From: Methanomassiliicoccales archaeon
GTDB taxonomy: Archaea; Thermoplasmatota; Thermoplasmata; Methanomassiliicoccales; UBA472
Length of the DNA: 13,321 nucleotides
Reading direction: 5' to 3'
Assembly (NCBI GenBank): GCA_013329565.1
Contig: DUJZ01000045.1
Span: 1-13,321 of the forward strand
Shown here piece by piece: positions 5,792 through 12,713 of the stretch (positions within the stretch are counted from its first letter, which is position 1; every line of letters starts with the position of its first letter). The notes under the pieces are model-generated. The model was not told the origin of the DNA. It ran no database searches and worked only from the letters and a program-made list of their open reading frames with translations. The position numbers and the translations under genes were made by a program.

Positions 5792-6534
5792 GGAAGAGGT
5801 GGCGGGTGCTTCGTTACGAGACGGCGGGCGCCGCCTACAACATGGCTCTGGACGAAGCGATCGCTGAGGCGGTCGCCTTCCGCGTGGCCGGTCCGACGAT
5901 ACGGTTCTACGGTTGGGACCCTGCGGCGGTGAGCGTCGGGCGCTTCCAGAAATTGGAGGAGGTGGTGGACCTGGAAGGCTGCAGGAGACTCGGCGTCGAC
6001 GTGGTCCGCCGCAGCACAGGCGGCGGGGCGGTCTTCCACGATCAGGAGATGACCTACAGCGTCATCTGCCCGGAGGACATGATGCCCGCCGACATCAACG
6101 AGGCTTATCGGGAGATAGGCGGCTGGATCGTGAACGCCCTGAAGCTCATCGGCATCGAGGGAACCTTCGAACCAATAAACGATGTTCTGGTGAAAGGGAA
6201 GAAGATAAGCGGAAGCGCCCAGTCCCGTCGCCAAGGCATGTTCGTCCAGCATGGCACGCTGATCTACGATCTGGACCGGGTAAAGATGTTCTCCGTGCTA
6301 AAGGTGCCGAGGGACAAGCTCGACTCACATTCCATCGGCGACCCGGCGGAACGGGTTACCAGCGTCAGGGAGCAGCGAAAGGTCCCCTGGGAGTACGTGG
6401 AGGCGGCCATGGCCAACGCCTTCATTATGAACCGGGAATGGTACGCCGGAGACCTGACATCGGACGAACTGGCAAGGGCGGAGCTCATAGCCAGGATGCG
6501 TTACGGGAACGACGAATGGACCTTCGAGCGCTGA
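5785..6534 (+). CDS. lplA: Lipoate-protein ligase A, catalytic subunit
   Basis: A 249-residue protein with the biotin/lipoate ligase fold and no C-terminal domain, as expected when LplB is separate. It activates lipoate with ATP and attaches it to the lysine of lipoyl domains. Motifs seen: the start NMALDEAI at 19-26, the lipoate-binding loop RRSTGGGAVFHD at 75-86, and NDVLVKGKKISGSAQ at 132-146, whose lysine K140 is the likely catalytic residue; QHGTLIYD follows at 155-162. The start ATG at 5785 overlaps the end of lplB. The stop TGA is immediately followed by the stop of the convergent E2 gene, its likely substrate. Octanoyl transferase (LipB/LipM) is an alternative for this fold, but the LplB partner argues for a ligase. 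It may also accept octanoate so that LipA can act. Confidence 0.93.
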   Translation: MLRKRWRVLRYETAGAAYNMALDEAIAEAVAFRVAGPTIRFYGWDPAAVSVGRFQKLEEVVDLEGCRRLGVDVVRRSTGGGAVFHDQEMTYSVICPEDMMPADINEAYREIGGWIVNALKLIGIEGTFEPINDVLVKGKKISGSAQSRRQGMFVQHGTLIYDLDRVKMFSVLKVPRDKLDSHSIGDPAERVTSVREQRKVPWEYVEAAMANAFIMNREWYAGDLTSDELARAELIARMRYGNDEWTFER

Positions 6535-6537
6535 TCA
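6532..6537. other. Shared palindromic stop TGATCA between convergent lplA and E2 genes
   Basis: The palindrome TGATCA gives a TGA stop to lplA on the plus strand and to the E2 gene on the minus strand, with no base between. There is no room for a terminator between the genes, so each transcript must run into the other's coding region and produce antisense RNA. Confidence 0.9.
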
Positions 6538-7767
6538 TCCTTCCATGTTGAGCAGCAGCTCCTCCGGGTTCTCCAGCAATCGCACCAGGTCGCGCAGGAA
6601 CTTGGCGGCCACCGCCCCGTCGTAGGCACGATGGTCGAAGGTGAGCGACAACGGCAGAACCTTGCGCACATTTATCGCACCGTCGACGACCATTGGGGCG
6701 TCCATTATTCTTCCTATCCCCAGTATCGCCGTCTCCGGGTAGTTGATTATGGGCGTTCCGTACGTACCCCCGAACACGCCGTAGTTGGTGATGCTGAACG
6801 TCCCCCCCTTCAGATCTGCAAGGTCGATCTTGCGTTCCTGTGCCGTCTTCGCCAGGAGAGCTATCTCTTCGGCCAGCTCCCACAGGGATTTCTGATCGGC
6901 GGCCTTGATCACCGGCACCATCAGCCCGTCGTCTATCGCTACCGCGACTCCGATGTTGTAGTACTTCTTGATGACCAGCTCCTCGCGCTCGTCGTCTATC
7001 GTGGAGTTCAACAGCGGATGCAGCTTGAGCGCCCTGACGATGGCGGTCACGATGAACGGCATGTACGTCAGGTTCACCCCTTTCTGCTCCTTCATGGGAA
7101 CCTTCAACCTTTCCCGCATACCGACCAGCCGCGTCACGTCCGCCTGCTCCATGCTGGTCACAGCGGCGGTGCGCATTTGCGATTCCAACATCCTTTTGGC
7201 GGTCGTCCGTCGAATGCCACGGATGGGCACCCTGTCCACGTAACCATAGATATCGAACTTGGGGACGGTCCTGACCTTGGGTTTTACGCCCAGGTCCGAT
7301 TCCAGCACTTGGCCACTGGGACCGGTGGCCTTCACGGCAGCGATGTCCTCGCCCTTGTCCCGGGCCGCCTTGCGCACCGCGGGCATGGCGCTAACGTCCC
7401 TTGGGGAGCGTTTCTGAGTGACCGAGGTCACCACCATCTCCTCCCTGGGAAGCTCGCCCACGACCGATACCGAGGGCGGCCGCTCCTCTTCCATCGCAGG
7501 GGACGCGGCCGGCGTTTGCGCAGCCTCTCCCTCCTCCCCGATCACGGCCAGCACCTCTCCCACCTTGACCAGCTCCCCTTCCTTGTGGTCGAGGCGCAAT
7601 ATCTTTCCGGCCACCGGCGAAGGTATCTCCACCACCGCCTTGTCCGTCTCCACCTCCGCGATCGACTGGTCCTTGGCCACCGTATCGCCCACCTTGACCA
7701 GCCACTTCTTGACCTCCCCTTCCGCTATCCCCTCCCCCAGATCGGGGAACCTGAACTCTGTCGCCAT
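6535..7767 (-). CDS. pdhC: 2-oxoacid dehydrogenase complex E2 (dihydrolipoamide acyltransferase)
   Basis: A 410-residue E2 with all three parts in order: one lipoyl domain (1-80) with the target lysine K43 in ETDKA; a flexible Ala/Pro/Glu linker; a peripheral subunit-binding domain (about 128-160, AMPAVRKAARDKG); and the acyltransferase core (about 180-410) with the catalytic HRAYDG at 379-384. It moves the acyl group from E1 to CoA and forms the core of the complex. Substrate (pyruvate, branched-chain or other oxoacid) cannot be fixed from sequence; the Thermoplasma complex prefers branched-chain oxoacids. The start is taken at ATG 7767, with AGGTGG 5 bases upstream; ATG 7770 is possible too. 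The frame is open back to the TAG stop of E1-beta. It is last in the lipA operon and faces lplA. Confidence 0.95.
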   Translation of the reverse strand: MATEFRFPDLGEGIAEGEVKKWLVKVGDTVAKDQSIAEVETDKAVVEIPSPVAGKILRLDHKEGELVKVGEVLAVIGEEGEAAQTPAASPAMEEERPPSVSVVGELPREEMVVTSVTQKRSPRDVSAMPAVRKAARDKGEDIAAVKATGPSGQVLESDLGVKPKVRTVPKFDIYGYVDRVPIRGIRRTTAKRMLESQMRTAAVTSMEQADVTRLVGMRERLKVPMKEQKGVNLTYMPFIVTAIVRALKLHPLLNSTIDDEREELVIKKYYNIGVAVAIDDGLMVPVIKAADQKSLWELAEEIALLAKTAQERKIDLADLKGGTFSITNYGVFGGTYGTPIINYPETAILGIGRIMDAPMVVDGAINVRKVLPLSLTFDHRAYDGAVAAKFLRDLVRLLENPEELLLNMEG

Positions 7768-7772
7768 CATGA

Positions 7773-7778
7773 CCACCT
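7773..7778 (-). promoter_or_regulatory. Shine-Dalgarno site of the E2 gene overlapping the E1-beta stop
   Basis: AGGTGG on the minus strand uses the last two bases of the TAG stop of E1-beta (7779-7777) and lies 5 bases before the E2 ATG at 7767. It supports separate initiation of E2 by coupled ribosomes. Confidence 0.55.
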
Positions 7779-8742
7779 AGAACCTCAGCGTACGTTCTAT
7801 TCCATCCCTGATCATCTGCTCGTTCACGTAATAATGGTCCTCGCCCTTCGACAATGGAACCGTAATGTCCGGAGCGGTGACGCGCTCCACGGGCGCCTCA
7901 AGCTTCAGGATCGCCCCTTCATAGATCCGTGACGCGATCTCCGCACCTGGACCGAAGGAGCGCGGTGCCTCGTGAACGACGACGGCCCTTCCAGTGCGCT
8001 TGACGGACTCCACGACGGTCTCGGAGTCCATGGGCGAGATGGTGCGCAGGTCGATGATCTCCACCGACGCCTGGAGGTTAGCGACCGCCCTCTGGATCAG
8101 CGGTATCATCGCCCCCCATCCCACCACCGTGACATCGTCCCCCTCCTGCACCGTTCTCGCCTTGCCTAAAGGTACCAGGTATTCGCCGTCGGGAACCTCC
8201 TCCTTCAGCATGCGATACGACCTCGTCGGCTCCAGGAAGATCACCGGGTCCGGATCGCGTATGGCCGAGGTGAGCAATCCCTTGGCCTCCAGAGGAGTGG
8301 AGGGCACGATCACCTTCAGACCGGGTATCTGCGCGTACAGCGCCTCCGTGCTCTCCGAGTGATGCTCCAGCGCCTTGACCCCCGCCCCGTAGGGCATGCG
8401 CAGCACCATCGGTACGGTGATCCTGCCCCTGGTCCGGTTACGCATCCGGGCGGCGTGGTTGATCATCTGGTTGAGCGTCAGGTACGAGAAGCCCATGAAC
8501 TGGATCTCGGCCACCGGCCTCAATCCGTTGAACGCCATTCCGATGGCCATTCCGGTGATGCCGGATTCCGCCAAAGGTGTATCGATCACTCGAGCCTCAC
8601 CGTACTTGTCGACGAGGCCCTCGGTGACCCGGAACACGCCACCGTCCACGCCGACGTCCTCCCCCAGGACGACCACCGACGGGTCTCGCTCCATCTCCAT
8701 AGCGAGCGCGGAATTTATGGCCTGCACCATGTTCATCATCAT
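7777..8742 (-). CDS. pdhB: 2-oxoacid dehydrogenase E1 component, beta subunit
   Basis: A 321-residue protein of normal family length. With E1-alpha it forms the thiamine-diphosphate heterotetramer that decarboxylates a 2-oxoacid and passes the acyl group to the E2 lipoyl arm. Seen: the start with VQAINSALAMEMERDPSVVVLGEDV (in two parts, residues 6-30), the catalytic glutamate E59 in TPLAESGI, the QFMGFSYLTLNQ part at 81-92 and the active-site histidines of ALEHHSES at 125-131. The ATG overlaps the E1-alpha stop (ATGA) and has a strong GGAGGTG 7 bases upstream. It is the only gene in the window ending in TAG, and the frame remains open into E2 just past that codon. Confidence 0.95.
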   Translation of the reverse strand: MMMNMVQAINSALAMEMERDPSVVVLGEDVGVDGGVFRVTEGLVDKYGEARVIDTPLAESGITGMAIGMAFNGLRPVAEIQFMGFSYLTLNQMINHAARMRNRTRGRITVPMVLRMPYGAGVKALEHHSESTEALYAQIPGLKVIVPSTPLEAKGLLTSAIRDPDPVIFLEPTRSYRMLKEEVPDGEYLVPLGKARTVQEGDDVTVVGWGAMIPLIQRAVANLQASVEIIDLRTISPMDSETVVESVKRTGRAVVVHEAPRSFGPGAEIASRIYEGAILKLEAPVERVTAPDITVPLSKGEDHYYVNEQMIRDGIERTLRF

Positions 8743-9794
8743 TTACCGCCACCTCCCAATTGCCCTTTGAGATAGGGAGGCATCTCGGCGTAGGTGTGGG
8801 CGAACACATCCGAGCGGCTGGGCGCAGGCACGGCTTCCGCCTCGGCGGCCGCCTTCTCCACGATCTCGGTCATCTCCTTCACCAGAAGTTCGTCGTCTTC
8901 CAGTATGCTCTGGGCGATCAGGTACGCCTTGAACCTCTTCAACGGGTCCTTGCGCTCCCATTCGGCCACCTCTTCCTTGGAACGATACTTACGCCAATCG
9001 TCCGAGGTGGTGTGGTCGCTCATACGGTACGTAAATGATTCTATAAGCGTCGGCCCCTTGCCCTTCCTGGCCCGATCGACCGCCTCCTTGGCCGCGGCGT
9101 ACATGGCCAGGACGTCGTTCCCGTCCACCAGTATCCCGGGGAAGCCGTAGGCGATGGCCTTCTGGGCCAAGGAAGCCGAGGCGCTCTGCTTCTCGCGCCT
9201 GGTCGATATGGCGAACTGGTTGTTCTGGCAGACGAACACGTTGGGCGTATGGAACACCCCGGCGAAGTTCAGCCCCTCATGGAACTCCCCCTCCGACGTC
9301 GCACCGTCACCGAAATAGGCGAGAGTGACGTCCTTCTCCCCCCTCAGCTTGCTGGCGTAAGCTATCCCGACCGCGTGCGGTATCTGCGAACCGACCGGGA
9401 CCACCGCAGGCGTGATCCGGGCGCCGTCCGGATACACGTTGCCGAGCTCGTTGCCCATCCAGTAGAGGTAAAGCGTTTGCAGCGGGGCGCCCTTCCATAG
9501 CAGCGCGCCCATCTCCCGGAAGGCCCAGACCAGCCAATCCCCCTCCTTCAAGGCCATGGCCGGACCGAGCTGGCTAGCTTCCTGCCCTTTGCTCGGTGGA
9601 TACGCTCCCAATCGGCCTTGCCTCTGGAGCTTCACCGCCTTGTCGTCCGCCATCCTGGTGAGCAGCATGTTGCGGTACGCTTTGAGGAGGACATCATCGC
9701 TCAACTTCGGCATCAGTGAAGGATCGACGTTCCCCTCCTCGTCCATCACCCGGAGCATCTCGCCCTTCATCGGATCGAATTCATCTGTCAGCAT
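8739..9794 (-). CDS. pdhA: 2-oxoacid dehydrogenase E1 component, alpha subunit
   Basis: A 351-residue E1-alpha of the type found in bacterial and archaeal heterotetrameric E1. The thiamine diphosphate/Mg site runs from GDGATSEGE (GDG at 162-164) to CQNNQFAIS (NN at 191-192). The loop YRMSDHTTSDD at 256-266 matches the conserved YR-x3-H-(S/T)TSDD part that orders around the cofactor in E1. The N-terminal 35 residues are a charged extension. Its ATG lies 7 bases inside the end of lipA (ATGCTGA overlap) and its stop overlaps the E1-beta start, so lipA, E1-alpha, E1-beta and E2 form one translationally coupled set. Cytoplasmic. Oxoacid preference is not readable. Confidence 0.95.
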   Translation of the reverse strand: MLTDEFDPMKGEMLRVMDEEGNVDPSLMPKLSDDVLLKAYRNMLLTRMADDKAVKLQRQGRLGAYPPSKGQEASQLGPAMALKEGDWLVWAFREMGALLWKGAPLQTLYLYWMGNELGNVYPDGARITPAVVPVGSQIPHAVGIAYASKLRGEKDVTLAYFGDGATSEGEFHEGLNFAGVFHTPNVFVCQNNQFAISTRREKQSASASLAQKAIAYGFPGILVDGNDVLAMYAAAKEAVDRARKGKGPTLIESFTYRMSDHTTSDDWRKYRSKEEVAEWERKDPLKRFKAYLIAQSILEDDELLVKEMTEIVEKAAAEAEAVPAPSRSDVFAHTYAEMPPYLKGQLGGGGK

Positions 9795-10666
9795 CTTCTC
9801 GCACCAGCCTCTGTCATCAGATCGAAAGCGTCATAAGAGGAACGGACCAGAGGTCCCGCCCTTGCTCCCTTGAAACCCATCCGTTTCGCTTGAACGGAGA
9901 GTTCTTCGAACTCCCGCGGGGGAACGTATCTCCGCACCTGCAGGCTCGCTCCCTTCGGCGGAAGGTACTGCCCCAGGGTCAGCAGGTCCACGTCCGCCGC
10001 GCGGAGGTCATCCATCGCCTGTATGACCTCGTCCCTGGACTCACCGAGCCCCAGCATCAGCGAGCTCTTGGTCAGCGTCCCTGGAGATATCTCCTTGGAC
10101 ATGGAGAGAACGCTCAATGATCGTTCGTAGGACGCCCGGCGGTCCCTTATCCACTGCAATGAACGAACGGTCTCCAGATTGTGGCCGAGCACGTCCGGGG
10201 CCGATCCTAGAACGGTTTCCAATGCCCGGCGATCTCCTTGCAGGTCGGGTATGAGCAGCTCGACGGTGGTCCCGGGGTTGTTCCATCGAATTTCCCGTAC
10301 CACCTCGGCGAAGATACATGCCCCGCCGTCCGACAGGTCGTCCCTGGTGACCGATGTTACCACAGCATGGCGGAGCCCGAGGCGCTTAACGATTTCGGCA
10401 ATCCGCCCTGGTTCGTCCAAGTCTGTTCCGGAAGGTTTCCCGGAGGGCACCGCGCAGAACCGGCAGGAACGGGTGCACCTGTCCCCCAGAACAATGAACG
10501 TGGCGTGACCCTTCCCCCAGCACTCCCCCAGGTTCGGGCAGCGGGAGGAGTCGCAAACCGTTCGCAATTGGCCGGCTAGCAGTTCCCCGCGAACGCTCGC
10601 ACCACGTGGAACGCAGGCCCTGGTCCTCAGCCAAGGCGGTTTGTCGGCGGCGTCCGGAGAAGGCAT
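9788..10666 (-). CDS. lipA: Lipoyl synthase (radical SAM)
   Basis: A 292-residue canonical LipA. It inserts two sulfur atoms into octanoyl groups bound to lipoyl domains, using S-adenosylmethionine and two 4Fe-4S clusters, one of which is the sulfur donor. Both cluster motifs are complete: auxiliary cluster C38-x4-C43-x5-C49 (CDSSRCPNLGEC) and radical SAM cluster C64-x3-C68-x2-C71 (CTRSCRFC). The fourth ligand of the auxiliary cluster, in RSSY, is at 275-278. No targeting sequence. It is the first gene of the lipA-E1-E2 set, 26 bases behind the UroD-like gene, with no Shine-Dalgarno site. Many archaea use the unrelated pair LipS1/LipS2 instead, so a full LipA here is worth noting and may reflect transfer from bacteria. 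Confidence 0.96.
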   Translation of the reverse strand: MPSPDAADKPPWLRTRACVPRGASVRGELLAGQLRTVCDSSRCPNLGECWGKGHATFIVLGDRCTRSCRFCAVPSGKPSGTDLDEPGRIAEIVKRLGLRHAVVTSVTRDDLSDGGACIFAEVVREIRWNNPGTTVELLIPDLQGDRRALETVLGSAPDVLGHNLETVRSLQWIRDRRASYERSLSVLSMSKEISPGTLTKSSLMLGLGESRDEVIQAMDDLRAADVDLLTLGQYLPPKGASLQVRRYVPPREFEELSVQAKRMGFKGARAGPLVRSSYDAFDLMTEAGARRC

Positions 10667-10691
10667 CGACTGGTCATATTACAGCCCAGGG

Positions 10692-10700
10692 TTCATATTT
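10692..10700 (-). promoter_or_regulatory. Possible TATA-like box for lipA
   Basis: AAATATGAA on the minus strand is centred about 30 bases before the lipA ATG, inside the end of the UroD-like gene. No Shine-Dalgarno site follows, which would fit a leaderless start for the lipA-E1-E2 set. It overlaps a TGA stop, so it could be chance; read-through from the upstream genes is the alternative. Confidence 0.3.
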
Positions 10701-11745
10701 CTTTCTTCGTGATTCCCCGGACAGTGCGCACCATATGCTCCACGTTCCCCATCGGCATCCCCCGGTGCAGGGAGCAGGAGCACATGAACACGTAGCCGTC
10801 CCAGGGATGGAAATCATTAATGAACGCTCGCGTTTCCCGCTCGATCCTTTCCGGAGGTCCGAGGAGCAGGGTGGTGAAGGCATCAATACCTCCAAGGAGC
10901 GCGATGCGGTCCGCGCACTGTTCCTTCAAAGCGCAATGGTCGTTCCCTTCGGCGAACTGGAACCCCTCCACCCCGGTCCCTATCATATTCTCGATGAGCG
11001 GACGGTTGCCTTCCGAGCTGAGGTCACCATGAGGATGGAACACGGTTGGCAGCCCCAAGGTCCGGGATGCCTCCCGTATCCTGGCCAGGTTCGGCACGGA
11101 GTGCTTCAGGAACGCCTCCTGTCCGAAGATGTCAGGATTATCGGACGCGGCGGCGACGAAGCAGCAGTCCAATCGCGATTTTTTACCAACGAACTCCAGA
11201 TAGTCCTTTGCCAGCCTTGTGGCGTAGCTCACATAGGCGGAGGCGAGCGTCGGATCTTGATACATGTCCAGGGCCAGGTTCTCCATCCCCCGCAGGAGGG
11301 CGGCCTTGGTGATGGGACCTTCAAGATTGCAAACCATCGCCGTTTCACTGCCGATGGCCTCTGATACCAGCCGATAGCTATTTGCGACATTTTGGAACGT
11401 CGGAACTCGTTCAAGGTCCAGGTCAGGAAGTTCGGATCCAGGGTCCTGGAAAGGATGTTCGATGACGCTCGGAATACCGTTCTCCGGGAACCTGACCTTT
11501 CCGCCCAGGGTTTCCACTTCCATCCCCACGTAATGAACGCAGCCCACCATCGCGTCCTGTCCCAGGCGGCGATGCAGGGCGATGACCGAATCCGCGGACT
11601 TTTCCGCATCGTACTGGCCGGAGCACACTTCAGGGGTCGAGTAACCGGTTTCGTCCAGGGCAAGGGTCAGGTCGCGCAAGAACACCGGCGGGGCGTCTGG
11701 AACGTCCCGACGCAACGCGGTCAGGAACCTCTCCCGGCCGTTCAT
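10693..11745 (-). CDS. Uroporphyrinogen decarboxylase/MtaA-CmuA family protein
   Basis: A 350-residue TIM barrel protein with the family start (MNGRERFLTALRRDVPDAPP) and the family end Y-V-F-M-C-S-C-S-L-H-R-G-M-P-x-x-N-V. Members are either heme-pathway UroD or methyltransferases moving a methyl group between a corrinoid and a thiol such as coenzyme M. In MtaA-type enzymes zinc is held by H-x-C plus a C-terminal Cys. Here the C-terminal Cys aligns with C324, but the first site is HPHG (H237 and H239), so Cys is replaced by His. True UroD would have conserved Arg/Asp residues at the N-terminus that I do not see. The ATG overlaps the stop of the substrate-binding protein gene (ATGA), tying it to the importer. 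Methyl transfer for an imported methylated compound is the best guess; substrate unknown. Confidence 0.8.
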   Translation of the reverse strand: MNGRERFLTALRRDVPDAPPVFLRDLTLALDETGYSTPEVCSGQYDAEKSADSVIALHRRLGQDAMVGCVHYVGMEVETLGGKVRFPENGIPSVIEHPFQDPGSELPDLDLERVPTFQNVANSYRLVSEAIGSETAMVCNLEGPITKAALLRGMENLALDMYQDPTLASAYVSYATRLAKDYLEFVGKKSRLDCCFVAAASDNPDIFGQEAFLKHSVPNLARIREASRTLGLPTVFHPHGDLSSEGNRPLIENMIGTGVEGFQFAEGNDHCALKEQCADRIALLGGIDAFTTLLLGPPERIERETRAFINDFHPWDGYVFMCSCSLHRGMPMGNVEHMVRTVRGITKKEI

Positions 11746-12713
11746 GCCTCCCCATCCCTTGGCATGAGAGAAAGGTCCACGTGCGCCATCACCTCCGGCA
11801 TCTGCGAGATCTTCCCGAAGTCCATCATGCTGCGTGCGGTCATGTTCATCGACTCAACGTCCGTTCCGTTGAAACCAAGCTCGTAGAACTGGAACCCGCT
11901 GCACCGCGATTGGTCGTCAATTGAAAGACCGGTGCGTCCCGCGCAGATCTCCATTGCTTCGGTCCAATTGCTCTTGATGAACCCGTTCCCCCGGTCCAAG
12001 GCCTTCAGCACTGCCTTGATGGCTTCCGGCTTGTCATCCAAAACCCTCTCAGAGGCCACCAGGACGATGGGGAAGGTGCTTCCCAGTCCGGATGAGTTAC
12101 CCAGCTCATGAACGTCGTCGCCGCAAAGATTTTCCGTGTTCACGGCCCACGGCTCGGAACCGCCCATGGCGTCGATCTGCCGGCTCTGCATGGCCAGCGG
12201 GATGTCCCTGGGGTTCAGATAGACGAATGTGATGTTTTTTACGTTAACGTCATTCGCCTCGGCCCATTGCAGGAAAGCCCCATGAGTGCTGGAGGTCTGC
12301 TGTATGCCCAGCTTCTTGCCTTCCAGGTCCTTCGGTTCCTGAACGTCGTTCCAGGCGATGAAACGGTGGATGCCTTCCCCGCCCGCCAGCCTGGCCACGA
12401 TCTTCGCCCCCTGGGACTGGCTGATCAGCTGGACGGCCGGGGCGTCGCCCATGGCCGCCAGGTCCACCGCTCCGGTGATCAGCGCAGTGGCCGCCTCGAT
12501 GCCGCCGGTGACCAGCTTGACCTCGACGTCCGCACCCTCGTCCTGGAAATATCCGTTGGCGTTGGCCACCATCAGCGTCTCGTAGTTCACCTTCTCCGAG
12601 TACGCCACGCTGATGCTCACCTCCTCGTCCTGGGGTTGCAGTAACAAGGCCGCTCCGACCGCGGTCGATACGATGATGATAACCGCCACCAGGGCTACAA
12701 TCTTCGTGTTCAT
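11742..12713 (-). CDS. ABC transporter substrate-binding protein (SsuA/TauA/NMT1-like)
   Basis: A 323-residue protein with one N-terminal hydrophobic helix (about 5-25) after a short basic start, then a soluble two-lobe binding domain. There is no lipobox cysteine, so it is held by the uncleaved helix or released after cleavage. The mature part follows the nitrate/sulfonate/taurine and pyrimidine-precursor type: ISVAYSEKVNY, then VEVKLVTGGIEAATALITG, AVDLAAMGDAPAVQLI, and the hinge GIQQTSSTHGAFLQWAEAND. Two cysteines, C257 and C271, may pair. It captures a small organic anion or similar solute outside the membrane. The start at 12713 has AGGAGG 10 bases upstream and follows the ATPase stop (ATGA overlap); a longer reading would lie within the ATPase gene. 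The ligand cannot be named. Confidence 0.88.
   Translation of the reverse strand: MNTKIVALVAVIIIVSTAVGAALLLQPQDEEVSISVAYSEKVNYETLMVANANGYFQDEGADVEVKLVTGGIEAATALITGAVDLAAMGDAPAVQLISQSQGAKIVARLAGGEGIHRFIAWNDVQEPKDLEGKKLGIQQTSSTHGAFLQWAEANDVNVKNITFVYLNPRDIPLAMQSRQIDAMGGSEPWAVNTENLCGDDVHELGNSSGLGSTFPIVLVASERVLDDKPEAIKAVLKALDRGNGFIKSNWTEAMEICAGRTGLSIDDQSRCSGFQFYELGFNGTDVESMNMTARSMMDFGKISQMPEVMAHVDLSLMPRDGEA

Noticed and set aside
6631..7932. Long plus-strand open frame of 433 codons opposite the E2 gene
   Set aside because: It is rich in His, Arg and Gln without family motifs and is the mirror of the E2/E1-beta coding strand, a usual artefact of GC-rich codon use.
10693..11745. Calling this gene hemE (heme-pathway uroporphyrinogen decarboxylase)
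   Set aside because: The C-terminal zinc-type Cys and the coupling with an importer fit the MtaA/CmuA branch better, and no other heme gene is nearby.
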